Positions 54,815 through 64,000 of a stretch of 64,000 bases of DNA are shown one piece after another. The notes under the pieces are model-generated. The model saw nothing but the letters and a program-made list of their open reading frames with translations. It was not told the DNA's origin and made no database searches. The translations under genes and the position numbers were made by a program. The first letter of the stretch is position 1. Every line of letters begins with the position of its first letter. Source of the stretch: Pseudopyrenochaeta lycopersici (Eukaryota > Ascomycota > Dothideomycetes > Pleosporales > Pseudopyrenochaetaceae); contig NHZP01000001.1 of NCBI GenBank assembly GCA_003313425.1, forward strand, positions 2,232,001 to 2,296,000, read 5' to 3'.

Positions 54815-55686
54815 ATGTCTGAGGCTCTGAGGTCTGGCGAGCGGCTCACCAACGGAGAAATCGTTGTAGTGCGTTCAATCCGCGATGTACCCATTACCGA
54901 GAAACGAAAACCCTTTATAAACACCAATGGCTCCAAGCTAGAGCATGCAGGTATGATTTGAGTGCTTCCCTCAATGAAGGAAGCCACGTTTACTCACCCA
55001 AGCAAAGGCACCGCCCGTGCGAGCCTCGCCCCTTCAGCCCAACAACCCCAGGGCACGACGAAAAATAACTGGAGCGAAAAACACTCCCACCAAACCGTCC
55101 TACAGCAACACTGCGACTTCTTTGACCGCGACCACGATGGCATTCTATGGCCGCACGATACATTCATTGGGTTCCACCGCCTAGGCTTCGGCATCTTCCT
55201 ATCCTTCATCGCCGTGCTCGTCATCCACGCAAACTTCTCCTACCCCACATGTCCCGGCTGGCTGCCCGATCCATTTTTCCGCGTCTTCCTGACAAACGTA
55301 CACAAGGACAAGCATGGCAGCGACACAGGCACATATGACACGGAAGGGCGCTTTGTGCCGCAGAAATTTGAAGACATTTTCGCAAAGTATGCGGGTGGGC
55401 GGGAGTATTTGACCGTCTGGGATGTCGCGAATGTGCTCAAGGGGCAGCGGTGCATTGCGGATCCGGTGGGGTGGGGCGGTGCATTTTTCGAGTGTAAGTC
55501 TGTTCAAAAATTTTCTGGAGAATGGTTCCTCGGGCGAGCAAGGGGTGGACTGACGATTCGATAGGGACGGCGACGTATCTCTTACTTTGGCCAGCGGATG
55601 GGAGAATGCTCAAGGAGGATATTAGAGGAATCTATGACGGGAGTCTGTTTTATAGGCTTGCGGCAAAACGGGAGAAGGGGGAGTAA
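54815..55686 (+). CDS. Caleosin (lipid-body peroxygenase)
   Basis: Exons 54815-54950, 55008-55493 and 55565-55686, with introns of 57 and 71 bp, give 247 residues. The central block QQHCDFFDRDHDGILWPHDTFIGF has the single EF-hand (Asp ligands in DRDHDG) and a conserved His just before it that binds haem in the family. A hydrophobic hairpin follows, with the proline-knot-like SYPTCPGWLPDPFF. The C-terminal part FEWTATYLLLWPADGRMLKEDIRGIYDGSLFY is typical and is reached only after intron 2. Caleosins sit on lipid droplets and oxygenate unsaturated fatty acids using hydroperoxides. Fungal members have been linked to oxylipins, sporulation and virulence. Confidence 0.94.
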
Positions 55687-57575
55687 ATAGTGTTCTTGTG
55701 GGACTCTTTTTGGATCCATAGAATGGGGTTTTAAAAGAAATGGAGGACTTGATACTACGTGCTGCGCCGATGTAATTTGCGTTCCTGTTTCATTATAGAT
55801 CAGATCCTGCTAAAGTCTGTAGATTGGGCTGTAATACAATGTTCTTCGGCTGCAACACAGCTGGTGATTCCTCATTTTGCCTAGAAAAAATCGTGCCATA
55901 TCTCTTTGCTTGTTCTGAGGCCAGGTCACCTTTTCCCTCATTGTTCGGAAATACTTCTATTATCGTTATCTTCATGTATTGATACCATGTTTCAGCGTTG
56001 AGCATAAAACGCATGTGGGGTCGAGAGATTGTACGATCCTGCAGAGAAAAGCCACAGATTGTCACAGTCCTTGAAACCCACTCCTTCTCGCTGCAGGAGC
56101 CTGTAACTGTAGAGAATTTGCCCCATTCTTTGTCCTGTCCAGCATTTGAGCTCCACGCCTGTCGTACACTCCCTATTCCCTTGGCGAAGAAGACTCCTGC
56201 TAATCGTCGACGCCTAAATGGCAACAAGGCTACAAATTGCTCAGATCCATGCAAACTACCATGGAATTCTGGCCACAGTGACGAAAGGTATCTCAAAAAT
56301 TGACCACACGTAGGAGATCACTCACTGCAGACCATAATTCTTGTCTTACAAAGCAGGCTACAGGGTGGGCAGCTTAAACAAGCAACTGCCGAAGTTTCAT
56401 TCGCTAACAAAATCTTTTCTTTCTGCAACTATCTTGCCATAGACACATCTTTCTGGATATGGGGCCAGAAAGGATGCTCTTTTGATAAAGAATACTTGGA
56501 AAAAAACTCCGCAGAAGATAGTCGCCAAAGACGATTAACGTCCTGCATGCGAGCACCGTAGTGTGGACTATGATATGTTGCTACACAATGCCTCACTTTG
56601 TGTCCGGCCGGAAACCGTTGTGTTGCGCACCTCCGAGACTCTAGAGGGTGGAGAGTTTCGATTCCAATTATGGATAGTGATTACTCAGTTCTTTAGACAG
56701 TGGCTAACGTAACGGCGATAAAGTGGGACGTAAGTTGACTAGGGGTGTCTGGAATAAGCGACAATTGTGCAATGAGGTTGCCGTACCGACGCTGTACGTC
56801 GAACCCCTTTCGGATCTGCCAAAAATCCTTCGTAGCGAATTATGTGGCTATGCTTGGAGGAAAACAAATATTTCTTCCTGTAGATTGCTCTATTTCCATT
56901 GTGTCTGGCTATGTTTGTGTTTTACGAGACACCCCTTTAGAGTTTTGGAAAGGAAAGCGAAGTGGTTGCAGATCATGCGTCACTTGCGGCACTGGCGACG
57001 TCGCAAACACTCAGTAGAACAATTAAAGTCCAGTAAGTTTCTCCAACAAGTTTGGGATCCATATCACCGGTTGACTGCGGCGCCCGATAATGCTTCACGT
57101 GCTCCAAAGCCCATGATGCGATTTAGCGATAAGCTGAGCGAGTACTGGGAGATTTTCCTGGTATAGATCTTGAATTCTCAATGAGAAGTCTTATTGCTGC
57201 TAATCGCTATCTATCTACGTGGTTCAAGCCCCGGGAGGATGGCCCGGAAGGGGCAATGTGCTCATCGGAGGAGTTTTCCTAGCCAATGGGAACCCAAAGC
57301 TCAGGTTTTTTTTGGCAGAGTTTCTGGCATCGTCATGAATTATCAATCGTCGCAACACCTGCTGCGCTCTCGTTTTCGGCCCCCGACAGTGCCCCCCATG
57401 TCGTCACCATTGCGCTTAATCCTGCTGGAGCGTTCACCGTCTCCCAGTCCTCGCGTACATACACTTCAGCTACCGTGGGAAACCAAAGAGTTAGCAGTGT
57501 GTCTCCGTGCTTTGACGGTTAATTTCCTGCAGCTGCCTTCAGTTCTTGGGCCGCCTTCGACAGCTTTCGCTTCCG
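55687..57575. other. Long intergenic region
   Basis: About 1.9 kb without a supported gene. Open frames at 55793-56296 (minus) and 56723-57166 (plus) have no ATG in a suitable place and no motif. The right end is the promoter of the Zn2Cys6 gene. Confidence 0.5.
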
Positions 57576-58217
57576 ATGGAGGCTAAAAATTGGCCACCTG
57601 GACTTTCCCAGCCCAATTTTGACCACAAAGTAGCAATTCCCAGGCAGACGCGACCTAGCATTCAGACCACGACGCCCGCACGAGCTACGCGTGAGCGTAG
57701 CACACATGTGAGCAAGGCAGTAAGGTTTTCCTTGCGTGTGTATCGGACCGGCGCTAACAACCTGACAGTGTACACAATGCCGGAAACGAAGTTGGCTCAT
57801 CTTTACCCACTCCACGCGACTTAGGTCAAGCAATTGCATCTCGTGCGGATAGCAAGTGCTGTGCACACTAACTTTGATCAGAAGTGAAATGTTCTGGTAC
57901 CAAGCCACACTGTGTCAACTGTGAGAAACAGGGCCTGCAATGCCATTACGACCTTGCGCGCAAAGATCGCTTAACCGAGTACGTTCACTCAACATCTCAT
58001 TCTGCACTTTCTCACACCCAATAGTGCGCTACAAAAGAACAAAATCTTGACAGAGCTACTGAAAGATAGCATCGTTCACCTTGACGAGTCAAAAAGGAAG
58101 AGAATTGATGATACACTCAAAGACCTTGAGGGCGATGTCATTGCTCATCCTCACCGAACAGTGTCACTCAAAGCACTGGGTAAACGGCCAAAGCAAGTTT
58201 CGTCCTCTGAAGAAGAA

Positions 58218-58251
<34 letters not shown>

Positions 58252-60564
58252 GTGATGACGAGAAAATCCCGATTTCCGAAGGCGCTCAGATTGTAGCCTT
58301 GGCCAATCGTGATCGGACCGCTGAATTTTTAGAGGACTCGGCACCCCATCGAGCCTCCAGCGGTTTAGGCTACATTGGTTCCAACTCTCCAGTACAGTGG
58401 TTACAATCCCTTCAAGAACGGATAAAGAAAGCAGAAGGTGAGAATTTTGGTTCCGCGTCTAAGCGGCCCGGAGTCAGCGAGAAAACAGTCGACGGGAATT
58501 CGCATGTCCATGACGGACGTCAAAGAATACCTCCCAGAACCGGGTATATCGAGGATTTCTATTTTTATCTCGATGGCACCAATATCGACATCGAAGTCAG
58601 CGACTTACATGTTCTTCCACCTGCGGAGACCGCTATGCGATTGCTCGATCTTTATCAGGCAACTGTCCACGAACCCTTCCGAATTTTAAGTAATACATTT
58701 GAGGGTCAGGTACGCAAGTACTACGACACAATCATGCGCACTGGTGGTACTTTGGTGGTCGATACAAAATGGAAGGCCATTCTGAATGTGGTTTTTGCGA
58801 TAGGTGCACGCTATTCGCATCTCACCCGCAATGATTGGCGAGTCAACTCTCGCGATCATCTTGCCTATATGTGGCGTGCGATACAACTCTTAGAGCTCAA
58901 TAATATTGCAGTTCTTGTCTCCGCACCTGACTTATCGCTCATACAAGTATGTCACCCTGGGCATTCAAAAGTATTTAGACATTCTGACTAGCTGGGAAAG
59001 GCCACTGGACTCCTTGCCTTCTACTATCTTACGATAGGTCATGTTAGCAGGTATGTGAAGCCGGCAGAATAATGCTGATAGTACTCTGGGCATATACTTT
59101 AATCATTCCAAGATAGAAACAGTATTGACTTCAATTCAATGTCGCACACAAGCTCACATGATTTACACAGAGCCTGGTACATGATCGGCATCTCCCTTCG
59201 TCACGCACAAGCAGCTGGGATTCACCTTCGTCGTATGGATCCATCTATTTCGCCGAGTAGGAAAGAGACATTAGCTCAGACTTGGTGGGGCCTGCATTCC
59301 GTTGAGTGTGTTTTAACTGCTATAACAGGACGACCTCGCATCATAGCCAGAACAGATTGCACAGTAGCCCCGCCATATACATCTGTTAACCAAAATTCGG
59401 GAACAGGTATCTCGGGACAAGAACAACAATATCAGCATCCGAGCCATGCCATCAATGAATCTTCATCAGCAAGAAATAGAAATTTTGAGACTCATAAGCA
59501 CGCAGAGAGATCAAGAATATCCAACTCTTTGTTCGATTTATACGTTGGAATTGACATTATCATGCACAAGGTTTTATCAAACCTGTACTCTGCACGAACC
59601 TCCATTCATCCATGGAAGCAGATGCAGAAGGAAATCATTTCTTTGATGGCAGAAGTGGATGAGTGGGCTTTGCAAGCATTTCCGCTTGGAGTAACTATTA
59701 CGACATCTGGTTTAAAGTCCAAGCTAGGACGGGAGCAGTTATTGCTATACTTTAACTACTACAGTGCAAAAATCTGCATCACTCGACCTTGCTTGTGCAG
59801 AGTTGATCTTCGGATCAAAGGGCAAAGCGAAGAATCAGCCAGCTTCAATCTACGCAACGCTGAAACTTGTATTCAAGCGGCCTTAGATCTCGTGTCGCTC
59901 TTGCCCGACATTCCTGATCCTCGGTGGCTGCATGAGAATGGTCCCTGGTGGTCAAATGTACACATCAGTGAGTATCCAAATTTACAGACCAAGAAATGAG
60001 CTAATGTATTTCTGACCCCTAGTCATGCAAACCATGGCCGTACTGCTTCTTGAGCTATCAAAAAATGGGACTCAATTAGAGGGGATGAGGGATAGTGTGA
60101 CTGCTGGTGTGAAAAAACTTACTCAGTGGCTACAGTCTATGACGTACAACGACGATGTGAGCGCACGCGCCTACAAAATTGTACGCAAGGTGCTTGATAA
60201 GCTGGAACCTACCACAGATACCGACATATCTGGCCAGCGGACCAACGACCTGATAGATGAGCGTTACGTTGAGAGGAATATCCTTTTTGACATGCCTTTT
60301 CAGCCGCAACTCGACTCCGTTCCACAGTCAGTAGAGGCCGCACCAGCCTCATTCAACGATGATTACTTTTCTCAAGCCAACAATGGGAATTTTGACCTTC
60401 AATTGCGGTCTGAGTACCTTGTTGGACCACAGGCCAACCACCAGTTCGGCCAGGCACAGATGCCATTGTTCTACGGGAATCCATACATGACTGATTTCGA
60501 TCAAGATTTACAGTGGGATTCAGATAGTCTAGAGGCCTGGGTGCACCAGGGTCAAAGATGGTAA
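57576..60564 (+). CDS. Zn2Cys6 transcription factor with zinc finger split by a 22-nt micro-exon
   Basis: Seven exons: 57576-57719, 57769-57790, 57882-57978, 58025-58946, 58992-59050, 59117-59967 and 60023-60564; introns of 49, 91, 46, 45, 66 and 55 bp; 878 residues. The zinc cluster is rebuilt only by splicing. Exon 2 (22 nt) codes for CTQCRKR and the A that starts the next Lys; exon 3 gives VKCSGTKPHCVNCEKQGLQC. Together the Cys at 49, 52, 59, 66, 69 and 76 form a perfect C-x2-C-x6-C-x6-C-x2-C-x6-C. A coil follows (DALQKNKILTELLKDS), an acidic tract, and then a fungal-specific transcription factor domain with NRAW-like HRAWYMIGISLRHAQAAGIHLR. Target genes are unknown. The first exon start is the least certain part. 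Confidence 0.87.
58218..58250 (+). repeat. (GAT)11 trinucleotide repeat coding for poly-Asp
   Basis: Eleven perfect GAT triplets in frame in exon 4 of the Zn2Cys6 gene make an Asp run flanked by Glu-Glu-Glu and Gly-Asp-Asp. It is probably length-variable between strains. Confidence 0.95.
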
Positions 60565-61172
60565 TCTCTATATTGAAAATTGCGGTTAATGGGTCACGTG
60601 CGGGAGCTTTAATAAGATGCGGTAGCACCTATGTTAAAGAATAGTTTAGTGATATGACCTAGAGAAACTGTTCATTCCGAAATACCATGGTATACAACCC
60701 AATCCGTTTGTTGAATACTGCCAGCATTTCGAAAAATCTGCTGTACTTTCCATATGCATTATCGAAGTATACGACTTGTCTTACAAGCAAGATGTATATT
60801 GAGTAGTACAAATAAACATGTTTGTGAAACCAATACAGTAGAACAGAAATTGATAATATTACTTTTTGTAGGTAACTCTATGTAATCTCATCTTTATTCA
60901 AACTTTACAATGCATCACGTGTACGGAAATGGTAACAAATTGAAAACGACAGTGTATGTAATGTTAGGCCACGCAGCAATGAAATATAGGCGAGATAGTA
61001 GATTCTGGCCGGATCATTCGATAATGTTTGAAGTCAGTGGCTAGGGAACAAGGATTCTTTAGCAGTAGCGTTCATGACGGTGTGAGGAAGCGCCCCGCAT
61101 TCACACGCGATTGTTAAGGCTCGGCATACGCGTCAACAATCGCCTGACAGCGTGTAGATTGAGAACATCCTT
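60565..61172. other. Convergent AT-rich intergenic region
   Basis: About 600 bp between two 3' ends. Nothing recognised. Confidence 0.5.
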
Positions 61173-61619
61173 TTAAGTCGCGGCCTCCAGTTTACAACCT
61201 AGAACGTTCCTACACACGATAGTGGCCAAGGTCTTGGCTTCTTCCTCCTCAACCACGTTAGGCTCAATACCTCGGTTCCATTTGATCTCAGTGATTTCGG
61301 CTCTATGTCTCTGAGTACCCTCCGCTTCCTCTTGAGTACCTGTTGAAGCTTTTGCCTTGAGTTGGAATTGCTCCCTTCCGGACCAGCTCCTATAAATATG
61401 GACCACTATGTTGCCTTGCTGATCTGGCCCATCAGCACAACACATCCATCGATCTTCCATTGCTTCCGGCTGATAACCTTGAATGAGACTGTTGACATCT
61501 GAGTCCGGAATGCGGAAAGCCCACGTCGCTGTCATTGGATGTTTGATTGGATGCACCTTCCAATGAGAACCTGTGACTCGATTGGCTAACCCAGGGTTTG
61601 AATTCAATGGGACAGACAT
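61173..61619 (-). CDS. Conserved hypothetical protein, 148 residues
   Basis: A single exon from the ATG at 61619; the frame is open further upstream, but the part from 61769 is less protein-like. I do not recognise a named family. The middle (TWAFRIPDSDVNSLIQGYQPEAMEDRWMCCADGPDQQGN in two pieces, then VVHIYRSWSGREQFQLK) has the balanced pattern of a small alpha/beta fold and resembles small fungal proteins of unknown function. It has no signal peptide or membrane segment and is probably cytosolic. The C-terminal third is Glu-rich. The codon pattern is coherent to the stop. Confidence 0.65.
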   Translation of the reverse strand: MSVPLNSNPGLANRVTGSHWKVHPIKHPMTATWAFRIPDSDVNSLIQGYQPEAMEDRWMCCADGPDQQGNIVVHIYRSWSGREQFQLKAKASTGTQEEAEGTQRHRAEITEIKWNRGIEPNVVEEEEAKTLATIVCRNVLGCKLEAAT

Positions 61620-62557
61620 GGCTGTGTTGTGGGTGAGACAGAAGTTGGAGTGGATTTCTTCGATGCAAAAGCTTGGACGTAGGGTATTATTTTGGAAAAC
61701 TAGAAATGGAAGGAACCAAAAAAGTAAACTTTCCGTGCAAGGGCAGTGCACATGACTCCTTTTATACACAGAGCAAGTAGGGTGTGATCACACGACGCTA
61801 GTAAATAAGGTTAGCAACTAGGTGACTTGGCGGCGGGGGACAGGAACACTACAATCGAGATATTACTCGCTTCAAGCCTATAAATACCGTACATGACCTT
61901 AAAATAATAAGCAAATATTTCTTATAGTGGCAATGTCGTATTGTGCGAAGAGTAATCCAGTATCGGCGCAGGCTTTGCGCCGGTGCAAAACCTGCAGAAG
62001 TATCAGCCTACAACCTGTCTTGTTAGGAACCAATTGCGTACGTAGTTTTCGATTTTATCGAACTGTCTAAGGATTTTCTTCAACATAGCATCAAGGTAGC
62101 GTCTGTCCTTGTGTCGCAAGCAGCCCACCGCAAAAGATAAACATAAGTGTACCTTGAGTTTGCACAACTCAATATGTGCGCACACATCAATATCTGATGT
62201 AATGTTGTAGAAGCGGTATACTATAGGCAATTCCGAAAATGGACATATCGCATGCGAACATACTCGGAGCGGCTGTCGCTGCGAAAGAGAGTTCGCAGCT
62301 GAACGTCTCTTCTTCATAATGGCTTGTTACTTCAAAACCTTGTAATCATTCACTGAGATTCGAAGGTGCAAGTCCAGGTGTTAGGTGCTCATTTCTGCGA
62401 ATATATCAGACGAGGATGCTTTGATTTTATGGAAGAATAGCATGTCTACCTGAAGATATGGGTGCACGCTTACCTAATGAAACCATCATGAGTGCTATTA
62501 AAGTCTTACCACAACGGCTACTTCGCCGAGAGAACTTGTTTGGCTCAGGGACTAGTT
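61620..62557. other. Intergenic region
   Basis: About 940 bp. A 104-codon minus-strand frame with ATG (62003-62317, Lys/Arg/Cys-rich) has no recognised features, and I give it little weight. Nothing else is supported. Confidence 0.45.
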
Positions 62558-64000
62558 CTATACAAATGGTAAAATTACGTGACTTGCATATTCTCCCCCA
62601 AGGTGCACTTGATGCATTCCTTTGTTTCTTTCTTCTACCTCCTCCTTCTTTCCCGAAAATTCATTCACAAGCGGATATTCTCCTGAAACCTGAACACTCA
62701 AAGATTCCCCAGCTTCGAAATCTATGCCCATAGCCCAAAGCCCAATCTCTAGTTTGACTATCTCCCCTGGAGCAAGTTTCTGCACCTCGTCGTGGGGGTG
62801 GAACGGATATTGCGGGTGTATGGATTTAGAAACGTCGATTTTGCGATGCGAGGCCCGGAGGATGCCCGTGGGCCCAAAATACACCATGAGGTTGCTGTAG
62901 TCGGATGCAGGGATGTCAGACACCTTGGAGTATGGGGCAGCTGACCAAGGGATGTTGATGTTGATCATTGGGGATCCTTGAGCATCCAATTTTCTGATCA
63001 GTACGTAGACAACCATGTCGTCGAAGCTTGGGGTAGACATGTATAGAACTGCTTTCGGCAGGCCCATTAGACGCATAGCTTTTTCAAATCGTAGGTCGAA
63101 TTGCGCGCAAGCTGGCGGATGGATCCCGCTCTCAGCGTTGTATGTACTCATTCGTGATTCTACTGGCGCCTTTTCTAGGAGTTGCTTCTCTTCACCAAGA
63201 TAGAATTTGCGATATTCCGTTCGAGGTATAGGAAAATCATCTTCAACAATGGGGTATATTGATGCCTTGTCGCCGTATGTGAGTGACGCCATGCGTACGC
63301 GTGGAGTCTGTTCCCACTCGTTCTTTATGCCCTTGAGGTATCGATCGAAAAAGGCGGCAAGTTCGTCAATCGACTCCTGTACGGACCAAAGGTCATACCA
63401 CTCCTGGTATGGATCCCAGCGGAGCCACTTGTCTTTTGTGTCAACTTGCATCCACCCTCGTATTGATCCCATCGTGTGAACCTTAGTTTATATATTAGCG
63501 CCACTTTACGCCTTATGTCGGCCTGCCACGACTTACAAAGCTCGAATATGATGCGACGACGTATGTTGGAATGTTTATACTCTCAATATCGGCTCTGCGA
63601 CTCAATATCAGGTGGTCTATTTTTGTCAACATAATGGCGGGCTTACCGTTTATCCTCCCAGTATGGGTTCATCGTCTGGGAGCGGCGGTACATCTCTTTG
63701 AAGTCTTCAAGGCCGTGCTGTCCCCGTATGACATGCTCGGTGATAAAGTCGAATAATCCGTTGTCCCATGCACCACCACGCACAAACTGCTCCCGATACA
63801 GGTCACCACAAGCCTCCCACGGTGCAATCGCTTTCAAGGAAGGTGGTCGGGTTGCTGCGATGAACCACTGTACGATGCCTGGTATCGTGTCAATCCTCGA
63901 TAATACAGATATAGAATAGGACAACCACATACCAAGATGTGAATTTCCAGCTAGTCCAATTGATCCGTTGCACCTGATGCATTATGAGAGATCATTCAAT
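62558..64000 (-). CDS. CocE/NonD-family alpha/beta hydrolase (partial, runs off the right edge)
   Basis: The visible exons are 63973-63933, 63878-63647, 63594-63537 and 63481-62558; the 5' part lies beyond base 64000. The first visible exon gives CNGSIGLAGNSHLG, the nucleophile elbow with the catalytic Ser, and exon 2 continues IVQWFIAATRPPSLKAIAPWEACGDLYREQFVRGG, typical of the family. The third exon has INIPTYVVASYSSF. The long last exon has the jelly-roll C-terminal domain of X-Pro dipeptidyl-peptidase-like hydrolases (QFDLRFEKAM, PWSAAPYSKVSDIPASDYSNLMVYFG). Introns are 54, 52 and 55 bp. Family members hydrolyse esters, amides or dipeptides; the substrate here is unknown. Confidence 0.88.

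Noticed and set aside
55793..56296. Minus-strand frame of 167 codons
   Set aside because: No ATG near its start, and no recognisable domain.
57576..57719. Idea that the Zn2Cys6 gene at 57.6 kb had lost its first two zinc-binding Cys
   Set aside because: The missing Cys are in a 22-nt micro-exon at 57769-57790; once spliced, the cluster is complete.
62003..62317. Minus-strand ATG frame of 104 codons
   Set aside because: Lys/Arg/Cys-rich with no secretion signal or known fold; not enough support.
1..64000. CRISPR arrays, bacterial operons, integrases or phage genes
   Set aside because: Searched by eye; gene structure is fully fungal and no such arrays or genes are present.

Overview
This window is nuclear DNA from a filamentous ascomycete (Pezizomycotina; a plant-associated Dothideomycete is my best guess, by inference). 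The support: genes split by many short introns (about 45-75 bp, GTATGT/GTAAGT donors, CTAAC-like branch points), fungus-only families (Zn2Cys6 factors, HET, RTA1, UstYa/DUF3328, rhodopsin-domain protein, caleosin, family 3 pectate lyase), a dispersed 5S rRNA gene, and a transposon ruined by C-to-T changes of the RIP type. About 26 protein-coding genes or gene remnants can be supported. Most exon structures were built by hand from splice signals, frame continuity and family motifs, and have not been checked by RNA.

Layout. 0-5.2 kb: a small ABM-like gene broken by one stop codon, an RTA1-like membrane protein and a divergent Zn2Cys6 factor. 6.0-11.2 kb: a cystine-knot (knottin-like) secreted peptide gene, the cytochrome oxidase assembly factor PET191, a TGL1-like lipase and a nitronate monooxygenase. 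11.7-21.8 kb: an intron-containing tRNA-Val(CAC), a HET-domain protein, a membrane-anchored seven-repeat propeller lectin, dynein light intermediate chain and, head to head with it, an IST3-like spliceosomal RRM protein.

22.9-30.7 kb is the most interesting part. A tyrosinase, a short secreted precursor with three copies of a Met-Lys-Ala-Asp-Tyr core in a 21-residue repeat with dibasic cleavage sites, and a UstYa-like oxidase sit side by side. This is the minimal gene set of the fungal ustiloxin/phomopsin-type (dikaritin) ribosomal peptide pathway, with a core I do not recognise. A rhodopsin-domain membrane protein and a GMC oxidoreductase follow and may belong to the cluster.

31-43.5 kb: methionine aminopeptidase 2, then a gene-poor, AT-rich stretch with a 5S rRNA gene, a family 3 pectate lyase, and a decayed WD40-repeat gene into which a 2.9 kb hAT transposon, itself destroyed by mutation, has inserted. 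43.6-64 kb: an NmrA-like reductase, a 2-hydroxyacid dehydrogenase, an MFS sugar transporter, a large disordered Arg/Asp/Glu-rich protein, a caleosin, a Zn2Cys6 factor whose zinc finger is split by a 22-nt micro-exon, a small conserved hypothetical protein, and a CocE/NonD hydrolase that runs off the right edge.

The housekeeping genes (PET191, dynein chain, IST3, MetAP2) look intact. The accessory genes (secreted peptide, lectin, HET, pectate lyase, RiPP cluster, transposon, pseudogenes) lie between them.
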